Assembly (NCBI GenBank): GCA_044228435.1
Contig: JBGAUW010000002.1
Coordinates: 248,001 to 312,000 of the forward strand
Origin: Bog-950 sp044228435
GTDB lineage: Bacteria; Bacteroidota; Bacteroidia; Chitinophagales; LD1
Direction of reading: 5' to 3'
Length of the DNA: 64,000 bases
Under the pieces are notes generated by a model. The model searched no databases, was not told the origin of the DNA, and worked only from the letters and a program-made list of their open reading frames with translations. The first letter of the stretch is position 1, and each line of letters begins with the position of its first letter. Positions 8,341-17,714 of the stretch are shown piece after piece. Made by a program: the position numbers and the translations under genes.

Positions 8341-10962
8341 TTAGGCCTCTACCGGATGTGTATTCTCTACATTAATAAATACCAAGCCTTCTCCAAACGA
8401 TTCTATTTTAACCGTTCCTCTTTTAGTAACCTCACCACTCAGTATTTTTTTAGAGAGTTCATTCACTATCTCTTTTTGTATTACCCGCTTTAAAGGCCGT
8501 GCACCAAACTGAGGGTCGAAACCTTCTTCGCCCAGGTAATCGAGTGCATTATCAGTAATCTCCAGCGTAATTTCTTTCTGCAATAGCAGCTTTTTCAAAT
8601 CCTGCAATTGCAGGTCTACTATGTCGCGTATTTGTTTTCTCATTAGCGGACGGAACATTACTATTTCGTCTATCCGGTTTAAAAACTCCGGGCGTATAGT
8701 GCTGCGCAGGCGGTTCATCACCTCTATCTTCGTAGTTTCAGTAATAGCCCCTACGTTTTCTTCTGTCACCTTTTCAAAGTTGGCCTGTATTATATCACTA
8801 CCCATGTTGCTGGTCATAATAATAATGGTGTTTTTAAAATTCACCGTGCGGCCTTTGTTATCGGTTAAGCGGCCATCATCCAACACTTGCAACAGAATAT
8901 TAAATACATCGGGGTGCGCTTTTTCAATCTCATCAAACAGTATTACGCTGTAAGGGCGACGGCGCACGGCCTCGGTTAACTGTCCGCCTTCATCATAACC
9001 CACATATCCCGGAGGAGAACCTACTAAACGGCTTACAGCGTGTTTCTCCTGGTATTCGCTCATATCAATACGTACCATGGCATGCTCATCGTTAAACAAC
9101 ACATAGCTTAAGGCTTTGCTTAACTCTGTTTTACCTACACCGGTAGTACCTAAAAATAAGAACGACCCAATTGGCTTGCGCTCATCCTGCAAACCGGCGC
9201 GGCTGCGGCGAATAGCATCGGCTACCGCAATAATTGCTTCCTCCTGCCCCTTTACGCGCTCACTCAATCTATCTTCCAGGTGCAGCAATTTCTCCTTCTC
9301 TCCTTCCAGCATTCGCGCTACCGGTATACCCGTCCACTTAGCAACTATGGCCGCAATATCTTCACTGGTTACTTCTTCCTGCAACATTCTCTTCTCCGGC
9401 GATATTTCCGAAAGTTCCTTATCAAGCTTCGCAATAGCATCTTCGGTAGCTTTAATTTTACCATAGCGTATTTCGGCTACCTTACCATAGTCGCCTTCCC
9501 GCTCCAGGCGTTCGGCATCCAGCTTAAAGTTTTCTATCTCGCGCTTGCGTGCTGTAATTTTATCTACTATGGCCTTTTCGCTTTCCCACTTCGCCCTAAA
9601 CTCACCCCGCTCTTCTTTCAGGTTGCTTAACTCCTCGTTCAGCTCATCCAGTTTCTTTTTATCGTTTTCGCGCTTAATCGCTTCTATCTCAATTTCAATC
9701 TGCATTATGCGGCGCTCAATCTCATCCAGTTCTTCGGGCATGCTATCCATCTCCAGTCTAAGCTTTGCACCGGCCTCATCAATCAGGTCAATTGCCTTAT
9801 CGGGTAAAAAACGTTCGGTAATGTATCGGCTGCTTAAAGTAACCGCTGATATAATTGCATCATCCTTAATCTTCACCTTATGGTGATTTTCGTAACGCTC
9901 TTTTAATCCGCGCAATATCGAAATAGCATCTTCTACACTTGGTTCATCAATTATCACTTTCTGAAACCGGCGCTCTAATGCCTTATCTTTCTCAAAGTAT
10001 TTTTGATACTCATTCAATGTAGTGGCACCTACTGCACGTAACTCGCCACGGGCTAACTCGGGCTTAATAATATTGGCTGCATCCATTGCACCTTCGGTAG
10101 CGCCGGCACCAATCAAGGTATGTATCTCATCAATAAACAAGATGATGCGGCCCGAGCTTTCTTTAACCTCTTTTACTACAGCCTTCAATCTTTCTTCAAA
10201 ATCGCCGCGGTATTTTGCACCCGCCATTAAGGCGCCCATATCCAGCGCATAAATCACCTTATCTTTTAAGTTTTCGGGCACATCGCCTTTTACTATACGG
10301 TGTGCTATACCCTCGGCTATAGCAGTTTTACCTACACCGGGCTCACCTACCAATAAAGGATTGTTTTTTGTTTTACGGCTTAGTATGTGCATTACCCGGC
10401 GTATCTCTTCATCGCGCCCTATTACAGGGTCCAGCTTGCCTCCCTTAGCGCTTGCATTCAGGTTAACGGCATATTTATCCAGCGAGTTATATTTGGCATC
10501 GGCACCCTGCTCGGTTACCTTATTACCACGGCGCAGTTCAAGTATAGCAGCACGAAGTTTCTTTTCTTCAACACCTGCTTCTTTTAAAAGCTTAGCTGCA
10601 TCATCACCTGTGTTTAGCATGGCCAACAACAGTATATCAATGCCAATAAAGCTATCTTCAAAATCTTTCAGCAGCTTATTGCTTTGTAGTATTAATTTGC
10701 CAAAGCCCGGCGAAGGCACTACATCGTTGCTGCCGCCCGATACCTTAGGCAGGGTTTTTACTTTTTCTTCAACTTTGCCCAATAGTATGTTTTTGTTTAC
10801 CCCTGCTTTTTCAAGCAAGAAAGGAAGAGCATCTTCATCGGCCTGCAACATGCCTTTAAGCATGTGCAGGGTTTCTAACTGCGGGTTGCCGTTATTAAAA
10901 GCATCCTGCTGTGCGGCGCTTAAGGCCTCTAAGGCTTTGGTAGTGAAATTATTTGCGTTCAT
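8341..10962 (-). CDS. clpB: ATP-dependent disaggregase ClpB (Hsp100)
   Basis: This 873-residue cytoplasmic chaperone solubilises protein aggregates together with DnaK. The N-terminal Clp repeats occupy about residues 1-145. The first AAA+ domain has Walker A GEPGVGKT at 206-213 and Walker B LFIDEIHTLIGAG. A coiled-coil middle domain (about 410-530) carries the long charged heptads unique to ClpB and absent from ClpA/ClpC. The second AAA+ domain has Walker A GTTGVGKTEL near residue 605 and Walker B VILFDEIEKAHPDVFN, followed by the C-terminal ClpB domain. The length is normal. No CIRCE element or obvious sigma-32 type promoter was found upstream. Confidence 0.98.
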   Translation of the reverse strand: MNANNFTTKALEALSAAQQDAFNNGNPQLETLHMLKGMLQADEDALPFLLEKAGVNKNILLGKVEEKVKTLPKVSGGSNDVVPSPGFGKLILQSNKLLKDFEDSFIGIDILLLAMLNTGDDAAKLLKEAGVEEKKLRAAILELRRGNKVTEQGADAKYNSLDKYAVNLNASAKGGKLDPVIGRDEEIRRVMHILSRKTKNNPLLVGEPGVGKTAIAEGIAHRIVKGDVPENLKDKVIYALDMGALMAGAKYRGDFEERLKAVVKEVKESSGRIILFIDEIHTLIGAGATEGAMDAANIIKPELARGELRAVGATTLNEYQKYFEKDKALERRFQKVIIDEPSVEDAISILRGLKERYENHHKVKIKDDAIISAVTLSSRYITERFLPDKAIDLIDEAGAKLRLEMDSMPEELDEIERRIMQIEIEIEAIKRENDKKKLDELNEELSNLKEERGEFRAKWESEKAIVDKITARKREIENFKLDAERLEREGDYGKVAEIRYGKIKATEDAIAKLDKELSEISPEKRMLQEEVTSEDIAAIVAKWTGIPVARMLEGEKEKLLHLEDRLSERVKGQEEAIIAVADAIRRSRAGLQDERKPIGSFLFLGTTGVGKTELSKALSYVLFNDEHAMVRIDMSEYQEKHAVSRLVGSPPGYVGYDEGGQLTEAVRRRPYSVILFDEIEKAHPDVFNILLQVLDDGRLTDNKGRTVNFKNTIIIMTSNMGSDIIQANFEKVTEENVGAITETTKIEVMNRLRSTIRPEFLNRIDEIVMFRPLMRKQIRDIVDLQLQDLKKLLLQKEITLEITDNALDYLGEEGFDPQFGARPLKRVIQKEIVNELSKKILSGEVTKRGTVKIESFGEGLVFINVENTHPVEA

Positions 10963-11288
10963 ATTTTTAAAAGTAATTTGTTATTAGTGATTAACTAAAT
11001 GATAAATATCACTTACTGGTTAATTGGTAGCAGATATTTACCAAATACGAACAGCCTATTGCAAAACCTCTTCCAAACAGAAAGAAGACACAATCTGTCA
11101 TATAACCACTAAAAACTGATGCCAAAACAGGTAAAAAAGCCGTGTTACGACTGAAAAAATTTCCGATTGGGTTAAAACTAAAACGCCAATGCCCTACAAG
11201 CCCAGGCATAAATAACCCTGACACTCAAAACAGGATTAGTTTATGCAAAGCCCTGCCGGCAATGGCGGCGCATGCTTATTCTATATTT
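10963..11288. other. Spacer with no supported gene
   Basis: The 326 bases between clpB and the tonB-like gene hold one 71-codon minus-strand frame (11009-11224) without family resemblance, signal peptide or clear ribosome binding site. No repeats or strong hairpins were seen. Confidence 0.5.
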
Positions 11289-12104
11289 TTATCGGCCCAG
11301 CGTAAATTGCATAGGTAATATAAACTGAACCTTAACGGCCCTGCCTTGTTGACGGCCAGGTTTAAACTTTGGCATTAAGGCCACTACTCTTTTAGCCTCG
11401 TTGGCAAAGCCCTTAGTAGTTTCGCGTAAAGAAGTTACCTGCGATATACTTCCGTCTTCGTTTACCACAAACCGCAGCAGCACTTTTCCATTCATGTCAT
11501 TATCACGCTCCATGCGCGGGTATTCTGTATTATCTATTAAAAACTTCATCATGGCCTGTTCCCCGCCGGGGTATTCCGGCATCTCTTCTACTGTAGTGTG
11601 TATGGTAGTCTCAACAATTGCTTCGTGTGCCGCTTCGGCAAACACCGCCTCCGTTCCATGTCCATCGGTAACCCCTATGGCATTACCCGTAATATTAGTA
11701 GTTAATCCAGATTCATAATTCTGAAGTTGTTCGGTTTCAGATGCCGTATCCTGCGTGTTGTTATCAGCCGTTACCATCATTTCCGGATTTTCGATAGTTG
11801 AAACACCCTGTGCAGATTGCTGAACTACGGGTGGTAATATTTTCGGCTTAGGTGTAGGGTCTATAATAGGTGGTTCCACAAACTTTAGTATGGTTTCGCC
11901 CTCTTCTACTTTTACTGCGTTATACTTCATCTTATCGCTAAGCAGTTTGCCAAAGCATAATAGAAATACTACCGAGGTAGATACTATCAGCGCCCGCGAA
12001 ATACGTTGGTTGTAATCGCTGCGCAGGGCATAAGCGCCATAGGTTTTGTTACGGTTTTCGAAAACCATATCCAGCATGCCGGTGTTTTCATAGTTTGTTT
12101 TCAT
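11289..12104 (-). CDS. Orphan TonB-family energy transducer
   Basis: A 271-residue TonB-like protein that would link the proton-motive force to outer-membrane transporters. The N-terminus carries the Bacteroidota signature (MVFENRNKTYGAYALRSDY, residues 13-31), also present in the operon TonB at 20.6 kb. One membrane helix follows at about 38-58, then a proline-containing periplasmic stretch (PPIIDPTPKPKILPP). The C-terminal TonB domain spans about residues 180-271 (YPGGEQAMMKFL, then GKVLLRFVVNEDGS, then PKFKPGRQQGRAVKVQF). No exbB or exbD is next to it, so it presumably uses the motor encoded at 21-24 kb. The two are paralogues of similar length. Confidence 0.9.
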   Translation of the reverse strand: MKTNYENTGMLDMVFENRNKTYGAYALRSDYNQRISRALIVSTSVVFLLCFGKLLSDKMKYNAVKVEEGETILKFVEPPIIDPTPKPKILPPVVQQSAQGVSTIENPEMMVTADNNTQDTASETEQLQNYESGLTTNITGNAIGVTDGHGTEAVFAEAAHEAIVETTIHTTVEEMPEYPGGEQAMMKFLIDNTEYPRMERDNDMNGKVLLRFVVNEDGSISQVTSLRETTKGFANEAKRVVALMPKFKPGRQQGRAVKVQFILPMQFTLGR

Positions 12105-12243
12105 ACTAAAGGAGTTTTTAATTTTCTGCAGGGTGCAGAAGGTTATAAAATAGATTCACCTTTATAATGCGGCAGTTGCTAAAATTCCATAAAGAGAATT
12201 GTCATGGTTTTGTAATAAATTCAATTTCGGTAATTTGAAGATT

Positions 12244-12882
12244 ATGAACACCTATCTTAAAGCAGCTATTGATTTTATTGCAGCAAAAGCTGGCCCTTAT
12301 TACTCAATCAGCCCAAACAGTATAGAAGAAACCGATGATTTTTATTGCTTTACCTATCTTCCAACAGAATATTTAAACCGGGATAAATTTTTAGAACCCA
12401 TAGGCATTGCCGGCGGCTTTAATATTTTAAACAAAGCTGATAGCAGGATATTCAGGTATAGTGGCGGTATTCCTTATGAAAACGGAATGGCAGATTTATC
12501 AGAGCGGCTTAAAAAGGAAACCGAGATAAAAAGGCAACTGCCTATCTTTAGTTTAAACCACTCTTATTGCTTAACCATAGTATCGAACTATAGTGCTGAA
12601 AAAGTGGCAAATGTTCTTATCAAATACAAAGCTGCATATATAATACCTGAAGTAGTTGGGGATTCTATCTTTAGAATACCCGCCCTATACAAAAAGGAAC
12701 AGTTAATGAAGCGTTTAAGCACATTGCCGGTAACCTTTAGCTGCGTGCAGGTGGATTGCGATGTATTGCTTGAGTTAATCGCTGTAAAAGGCTGCAATTT
12801 TGAAATTGCATTAAAAACAAACAAACAAATGGCTAAATATACAAGTGGGGCTACCACCAGCGATTTAGAACCCATTTGGTAG
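12244..12882 (+). CDS. Protein of unknown function (212 residues)
   Basis: I do not recognise this protein. It has no signal peptide or membrane segment, so it should be cytoplasmic. The start MNTYLKAAIDFIAAKAG is preferred over an ATG 15 codons upstream because the sequence before it is cysteine/asparagine-rich and unlike coding DNA. Visible segments are an N-terminal helix, FLEPIGIAGGFNILNKAD with a glycine-rich turn, and a C-terminal half with two strand-helix repeats (YCLTIVSNYSAEKVANVLI and AYIIPEVVG). A C-terminal tail is rich in K, T and S. Codon use is more AT-rich than neighbouring housekeeping genes, possibly a sign of acquisition. The AHSA1 gene follows after 58 bases. Confidence 0.7.
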   Translation: MNTYLKAAIDFIAAKAGPYYSISPNSIEETDDFYCFTYLPTEYLNRDKFLEPIGIAGGFNILNKADSRIFRYSGGIPYENGMADLSERLKKETEIKRQLPIFSLNHSYCLTIVSNYSAEKVANVLIKYKAAYIIPEVVGDSIFRIPALYKKEQLMKRLSTLPVTFSCVQVDCDVLLELIAVKGCNFEIALKTNKQMAKYTSGATTSDLEPIW

Positions 12883-12940
12883 GAGCCGATTCTAGCTGGA
12901 ACAAAAATTGCAGCGGTAGTTTTATACAAAACTATCTGCA

Positions 12941-13432
12941 ATGAAAGAAATTGAAACTACCCCTGTAAAGGGGGAAACTTTAGTAATAACCAGGCTTTTC
13001 GAAATGCCACTGGCTACCACATGGAAAGCATGGAGTGATGCCGACACTATGAAAAAATGGTGGGGGCCTAAAGATTACACCTGCCCCAGTTATACCCACG
13101 ACTTTAAAGAGGGTGGTAAATACCTGGGCTGCATGCGCGCACCGGATGGAAAAGAAACCTGGAGCACAGGTGTGTTTAAGGAGATTATAGACCAGAAAAA
13201 AATAAGTATGACCGATTGCTTTTGCGATAGTGAAGGCACTATAAAACCGGGTAGCGAAATTGAAATGCCGGGCAACTGGCCCGATGAGTTGATTATAACA
13301 GTAAGTTTTGATGAGACAGAAGGTAAAACACGCATCATGCTACATCACGACGGGTTGCCGGCCGAGGCAATGGAAGAATGTATGCAAGGCTGGCAGCAAA
13401 GCCTGGATAAACTGGAAGCCAGCTTAAAATAA
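12941..13432 (+). CDS. SRPBCC / AHSA1-domain protein
   Basis: A 163-residue cytoplasmic protein of the START/Bet v1-like superfamily, subgroup AHSA1 (named after the Hsp90 ATPase activator domain). The typical opening VITRLFEMPLATTWKAWSDADTM, the KKWWGPKDYTCP motif and the ending GWQQSLDKLEASL are all present. Members bind hydrophobic ligands in a helix-grip cavity and are often annotated as ATPases by name only; no enzymatic residues are visible. The gene lies after the unknown protein on the same strand and is closed by a strong terminator shared with the convergent sulP. Confidence 0.9.
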   Translation: MKEIETTPVKGETLVITRLFEMPLATTWKAWSDADTMKKWWGPKDYTCPSYTHDFKEGGKYLGCMRAPDGKETWSTGVFKEIIDQKKISMTDCFCDSEGTIKPGSEIEMPGNWPDELIITVSFDETEGKTRIMLHHDGLPAEAMEECMQGWQQSLDKLEASLK

Positions 13433-13433
13433 A

Positions 13434-13482
13434 AAGGCAGCAAGCACCCCATACCTTTTATGTGCGGGGTGGTTGCTGCCTT
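13434..13482. terminator. Bidirectional terminator between AHSA1 and sulP genes
   Basis: AAGGCAGCAAGCACCCC pairs with GGGGTGGTTGCTGCCTT with one mismatch around a 15-base loop. It lies between two convergent stop codons. Confidence 0.85.
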
Positions 13483-13496
13483 ACATAGCAGATTAC

Positions 13497-14948
13497 CTAC
13501 TGTACCACTTGTTTAACTTTATTGCCTTTAAGGTGCCCGGTATGTTGCCCATCTATTCCGTTATGATGCTCCTTACGCGGGCCTTGCTTAAAAAAACGTT
13601 GAACCACGTAGTAAATAATTAAGGCGCTTAATACACCGGTTAAAAAATCGGTAAGCGGTACCATTACCGCCGTATACACCATCATACTAAACTCAAACTT
13701 ACCCAGGTGCTTTATCTCTTTAATTTCCGACACCTTAATCATATTACTGGCCACCCACACCAAAATGCCACCTATACAGGCCATAGGTATAAGCTCAAGG
13801 TATTGAGCCAAAAAGTAAGCCATGGTCAGTTTTAGTATCGCCTTAAAATAGCCCGCTAAAGGGGTGGTAGCGCCGGCCTTTATGCTGGTGGCGGTTCGTG
13901 CTAAGGCACCGGTGCATGGAAAGCCCTGCACCAATGGCGTAAATATTTGCACCATGCCCTGGCCAAAAAATTCTTTATCGGGATTAAAGGGTGTTTTATG
14001 ATTGTTGGCCATTTTATCAGCCATTGAAGAACATAAAATGCTTTCTACACCCGATACAAAAACAATGGCGCCTACAAAATAAAGTATATCTAAAAACACA
14101 CCCATGTTTGCAGCGGGCAAGGTTGGCGGGGTAAATACAAAAAAGTTATTGGGTATCGAACCATAGATATCCTTTACCAGTATTATTCCCTTATCGCCAA
14201 GCACTGTAGCCGACAACACCGTAGCCAACCCCATGGCAATAACCGGTGCCGGAATAAATACCGAAATGCGCAACAACCCTTTGGTAACCACAAATGTTAG
14301 CACACCAAGAAATATAGACCACACGTTTATTTTATCCAGGTTATGCATAGCTGCCGAAATATTACTTATCAGCCCTCCTTTCAACTCTTCCTCCTGCCCT
14401 ATTAGTGCAGCGAAAGATTCTATCCCCAATATATCTTCAAGGTTGGTTAAAGCTATAGCGGTAGCAATGCCTATTGTAAAACCTACTATTACCGAATTGG
14501 GTACCAGTTTGGCATACCGGCCAAAACCAAATATGCCCATGACTATGAGTATAATACCGGCCAACATAGAAACGAGTATTAAAAATCCGTGTGCGGTTTC
14601 AAAGTTGCCGCCACTGGCCGGGCCATACTTAGCTATTAAACCGGCTATTACCGGTATAAAGGCAGCAGTAGGTCCATACACCTGGTATTTACTGCCCCCA
14701 AATGTGCGGCCTATAACGCAGGCTAAGGCTCCGGCAATTATACCATGCTCGGGGCGCATACCCATAGCCATAGCAAAGCCCATGGCCATGGGTATGGCCG
14801 TCATAGCCACTATAAGGCCGGCGCTCAAATCCTTATACACCACCTTCATCCAGTTATTCTTGTTCAGGTCTTCCCACCGCGAATCGAAAAAGGTAAAGAA
14901 GAGTTTAAGCCTACCCGCCGGGGTGGTTGGAAACGCACTTTTGTTCAT
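13497..14948 (-). CDS. SulP-family anion transporter lacking the STAS domain
   Basis: A 483-residue inner-membrane protein of the SulP (SLC26) family. The signature region near residue 40 (DLSAGLIVAMTAIPMAMGFA) and the GSKYQVYGPTAAFIPVIAGL segment near residue 110 are clear. About 12-14 hydrophobic helices fill the chain. The cytoplasmic STAS domain found in most sulphate permeases is absent: after the last helix only about 35 charged, glycine/histidine-rich residues remain. Such short versions occur in Bacteroidota; the substrate could be sulphate, bicarbonate or another anion. It follows the universal-stress-like gene by 16 bases on the same strand, indicating one transcript. Confidence 0.9.
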   Translation of the reverse strand: MNKSAFPTTPAGRLKLFFTFFDSRWEDLNKNNWMKVVYKDLSAGLIVAMTAIPMAMGFAMAMGMRPEHGIIAGALACVIGRTFGGSKYQVYGPTAAFIPVIAGLIAKYGPASGGNFETAHGFLILVSMLAGIILIVMGIFGFGRYAKLVPNSVIVGFTIGIATAIALTNLEDILGIESFAALIGQEEELKGGLISNISAAMHNLDKINVWSIFLGVLTFVVTKGLLRISVFIPAPVIAMGLATVLSATVLGDKGIILVKDIYGSIPNNFFVFTPPTLPAANMGVFLDILYFVGAIVFVSGVESILCSSMADKMANNHKTPFNPDKEFFGQGMVQIFTPLVQGFPCTGALARTATSIKAGATTPLAGYFKAILKLTMAYFLAQYLELIPMACIGGILVWVASNMIKVSEIKEIKHLGKFEFSMMVYTAVMVPLTDFLTGVLSALIIYYVVQRFFKQGPRKEHHNGIDGQHTGHLKGNKVKQVVQ

Positions 14949-14964
14949 ACTACTTTATAGTTGG

Positions 14965-15444
14965 TTAATTATTAAATAAAAAGCCCAGTTGATCTTGCTG
15001 CGAAAGACTTGTATCGGTGGCCCAGTCCATCTCAAAAAAGGGCAGCTTGCTTTTTTTTATAAGCGGCCCCGGATCGAACCCGCTTTTATACTTTTTAAGT
15101 GTGTAGCTTTTAGGTATATATATTTCATCAATACGGTTGCCATCGGTAAAGTTGCGGAACGCGCTGGCATTATGGCCATGGAAAAGTTCTATGCGCAGGC
15201 TTATTAATGTGGTAGAAAACCGGTTTCGGATAATGGAAATGGCATCGTGAAAATCGGCACTTGCTAACTCAGCAATGCGCTTGTGCGGCGAGTAAAAAAG
15301 CAAATCGCGAATGGAGTCGCTTAAGTATTCGCAATACATAAGCACAACCTGTACTTCGCTATCGGCATTTTGTTTTAGCGCCAGCTTTAATGTATTAAGC
15401 GATTCTACATGAAAATCGATTGGAATCAGTATTATCTTTTGCAT
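14965..15444 (-). CDS. Universal-stress-protein-like regulator beside SulP
   Basis: This 159-residue cytoplasmic protein starts MQKIILIPIDFHVESLNTLK, the opening strand-loop-helix of the USP fold with an acidic residue after the first strand. A start ten codons upstream is possible but lacks this pattern. The ATP-binding G-x2-G-x9-G(S/T) motif of classical USPs is not evident, so it may be a non-nucleotide-binding type. It precedes the STAS-less SulP gene by 16 bases. A regulatory role on that transporter is an attractive inference but not shown by the sequence. Confidence 0.7.
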   Translation of the reverse strand: MQKIILIPIDFHVESLNTLKLALKQNADSEVQVVLMYCEYLSDSIRDLLFYSPHKRIAELASADFHDAISIIRNRFSTTLISLRIELFHGHNASAFRNFTDGNRIDEIYIPKSYTLKKYKSGFDPGPLIKKSKLPFFEMDWATDTSLSQQDQLGFLFNN

Positions 15445-15536
15445 ACACACCGTTTTTAAAATACGATGGAACAAAAGTGCAACTGCGCTATTAGGGCGGC
15501 TTAAGAGCGGGATTAGAATTCGATTAGAATATTGGC

Positions 15537-16901
15537 CTAGCCCGCCAGCGGCAGTTTAATTTGTACGGTAGTGCCCTTGTTTACTACTGATGATACCTGC
15601 AGCACCCCGTTATGCAGCCTTACAATATTACGCGAAAGGGGTAAACCAATACCGTAACCTTCGAAAAAATGAGTGTTAGAAGCCCTGAAGAATGGGTCGT
15701 AAATAAACTGAATTTCATCCTCGGGTATACCTACCCCCTGGTCTTTAATAATAATAATTACCTGGTTGTTGCCGGCCGCTATACTTACACTTACAGGTTG
15801 GTTATGCGAATACTTACAAGCGTTGTTCAGTATATTGGCTATAGCCAGGTGCAGTAACTGCTTGTTAGCCGTTACCCCTAACTTTTGCGGATCTTCGGGA
15901 AAAAGGCTCGAGTCTATAACAATCCGGTTATCGGGGTTTAGCTTGTTAATGGTTTCTTTTACCTCCCATATCAACTCGTCGGCCCTAACGGTTTCAAAAC
16001 TTATTTTTTTACCCTTGTAAGCTGTTTGCGCTAAAAAAAGTAACGATCTTGTAATTTGATCCAGCCGCCCGGCCTGCTTGGCTATTTTCTGCAGGCTCTC
16101 CTTGTAGTCGGCAGGTTCGCGGTCTTTCATCAGCACTACATCAGCCTCACCAATTATAGCTGTAAGGGGCGTACCTAATTCGTGCGATGCATTGCTGATA
16201 AAATTTTTCTGCGTTTCAAAGGCAGTTTCAATCCGGTTTAGCAAATCGTTAAAGGTAGAAACCAACTCGCTTATCTCCGTATTGCTTTCTGTATTGGGCA
16301 AGCGCAAGTGAATGTTGTGTGTGCTTATTTGCTTAACATCATCGGTTATCCGTTTTATAGGGTCGAAAATATGGCGCGATATGTATAACGAAAGCAATAC
16401 AGTTAACACACCTATAAACAACATACCCCATAGCAGCACATTGCGCAAAAACGATAAGTGGTGTGAAGAATAATAATTATCGGCCGATACTACTACCAGG
16501 TATTGCATGCCCCCTGCCGCGTAGCGGATGCCGGCATAAAAAGTTTCGCCAGCCTTAAATTTTGCCGTTCCGTTTTTCCATATATCCCTTAAAAACGGCT
16601 CGGGCAAATTTCTCTGCTTTGCAATGGCTGCAAGGTCTTTCCCCGATGCTTCTATAACATACTCGGTTTCATTAAGCAGGCGCTCCAGGTGTTGTTCGCG
16701 CACGGTTCTTACCGCCTCGGCATTCAGTTTATTGGCTTCAAAGGTATACCTGGCAGCCACGGTTGCACGGGTTTTCAACCGCTTATAAAAATCGACATAC
16801 GAATACTCATTTAAAAAATAATAAATGGCCCCGGCAAACAACAGCATAACCAACACGTTGGAAATAAAAAACAGCAACGCTATTTTAGAATTGGTTTTCA
16901 T
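15537..16901 (-). CDS. Two-component sensor histidine kinase
   Basis: A 454-residue membrane kinase. Helix 1 (about 8-30) and helix 2 (about 154-175) flank a periplasmic sensor of roughly 120 residues without a recognised fold. A HAMP linker follows (about 175-228). The HisKA box is SNASHELGTPLTAI with the phosphorylated histidine at residue 240; Gly replaces the usual Arg in HELRTPL, a common variant in this phylum. The ATP-binding domain shows the N box (NILNNACKYS), G1 (DQGVGIPEDEI) and G2 (GYGIGLPLSR). The start overlaps the response regulator stop by four bases (ATGA), so the pair is translationally coupled. The CusS/ArlS-like architecture does not reveal the signal. Confidence 0.95.
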   Translation of the reverse strand: MKTNSKIALLFFISNVLVMLLFAGAIYYFLNEYSYVDFYKRLKTRATVAARYTFEANKLNAEAVRTVREQHLERLLNETEYVIEASGKDLAAIAKQRNLPEPFLRDIWKNGTAKFKAGETFYAGIRYAAGGMQYLVVVSADNYYSSHHLSFLRNVLLWGMLFIGVLTVLLSLYISRHIFDPIKRITDDVKQISTHNIHLRLPNTESNTEISELVSTFNDLLNRIETAFETQKNFISNASHELGTPLTAIIGEADVVLMKDREPADYKESLQKIAKQAGRLDQITRSLLFLAQTAYKGKKISFETVRADELIWEVKETINKLNPDNRIVIDSSLFPEDPQKLGVTANKQLLHLAIANILNNACKYSHNQPVSVSIAAGNNQVIIIIKDQGVGIPEDEIQFIYDPFFRASNTHFFEGYGIGLPLSRNIVRLHNGVLQVSSVVNKGTTVQIKLPLAG

Positions 16902-17599
16902 GCCTCTTTCATTACATAGCCCATGCCTATTACTGTATGTATAAGCCTGGTGTGCCCATCGCCCTCTATCTTCTTGCGCAGGTAATTAATATATACATCT
17001 ACCACATTGGTACCCATATTAAATGTTATATCCCAGGCGCTCTCCAGCAAATCTACCCGCGATAGTACCCTGCCCTTATTTTTAATAAGCACCAGCAGCA
17101 AACGGTACTCGGTAGCGGTAAGCGCTACAGGTATTTTGTTACGTGAAACTGTTTTTGCAGCATCATCTACCACAAGGTCAGCAAGGGTGTACACTTCGCT
17201 GTTCTTATCAGTCCGCTCGGCTATAGCGTCGGTGCGGCGTATAAGCGCCTTAATACGGGCACTTAACTCCACAAACTTAAAGGGCTTTACCAGATAATCA
17301 TCGCCACCCATATTAAGGCCAAGGGCAACATTTTCGGCAGTACTTAGCGCCGTTAAAAACAAAATGGGCGTTTGCACATTAGCAGCCCGCAAATCGCGGC
17401 AAATATCAAGGCCATTCCGGTTAGGCAGCATTATATCCAGTATTAGCAGGCCATAAGCATTTTTTAAAGCCAGTTCATAACCGGTGGCGCCATCCAGCGC
17501 TACGGTTACTTCATAGCCTTCCTCTGTTAAGCCTTTACGAACAAAGTCGGCAACGCTTATCTCATCTTCTACCAATAATATTTTTTTGGTGTGTGGCAT
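16898..17599 (-). CDS. OmpR/PhoB-family response regulator
   Basis: A 233-residue DNA-binding regulator, partner of the adjacent kinase. The receiver domain (1-120) has the acidic pocket VEDE at 10-13, the phosphorylation site Asp55 in LLILDIMLPN, the conserved Thr in FLTALS and Lys in YLVKPFKF. The C-terminal winged-helix domain (about 135-231) has the typical DLLESAWDITFNMGTNVVDV and YINYLRKKIE segments. Its targets are not evident; the divergent or neighbouring genes are not obviously metal or drug efflux genes. Confidence 0.96.
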   Translation of the reverse strand: MPHTKKILLVEDEISVADFVRKGLTEEGYEVTVALDGATGYELALKNAYGLLILDIMLPNRNGLDICRDLRAANVQTPILFLTALSTAENVALGLNMGGDDYLVKPFKFVELSARIKALIRRTDAIAERTDKNSEVYTLADLVVDDAAKTVSRNKIPVALTATEYRLLLVLIKNKGRVLSRVDLLESAWDITFNMGTNVVDVYINYLRKKIEGDGHTRLIHTVIGMGYVMKEA

Positions 17600-17670
17600 A
17601 TATAACCGCTTTACGCTTTGTAAGAATATAAAATACTAGCCACACCTGCTACCCAGCGGCCAGGGCAAAA

Positions 17671-17698
17671 AAAAGCCCCGCTAAGCAGCGGGGCTTTT
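17671..17698 (-). terminator. Terminator of the exbB-TPR operon
   Basis: AAAAGCCCCGCT and AGCGGGGCTTTT form a perfect stem with a 4-base loop, 16 bases past the TPR gene stop. It separates the energy-transduction operon from the two-component genes. Confidence 0.88.
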
Positions 17699-17714
17699 AC
17701 TAGTTTATTATAGA

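Noticed and set aside
11009..11224. 71-codon open frame on the minus strand in the clpB-tonB spacer
   Set aside because: No family resemblance, signal peptide or ribosome binding site; composition looks like random AT-rich DNA.
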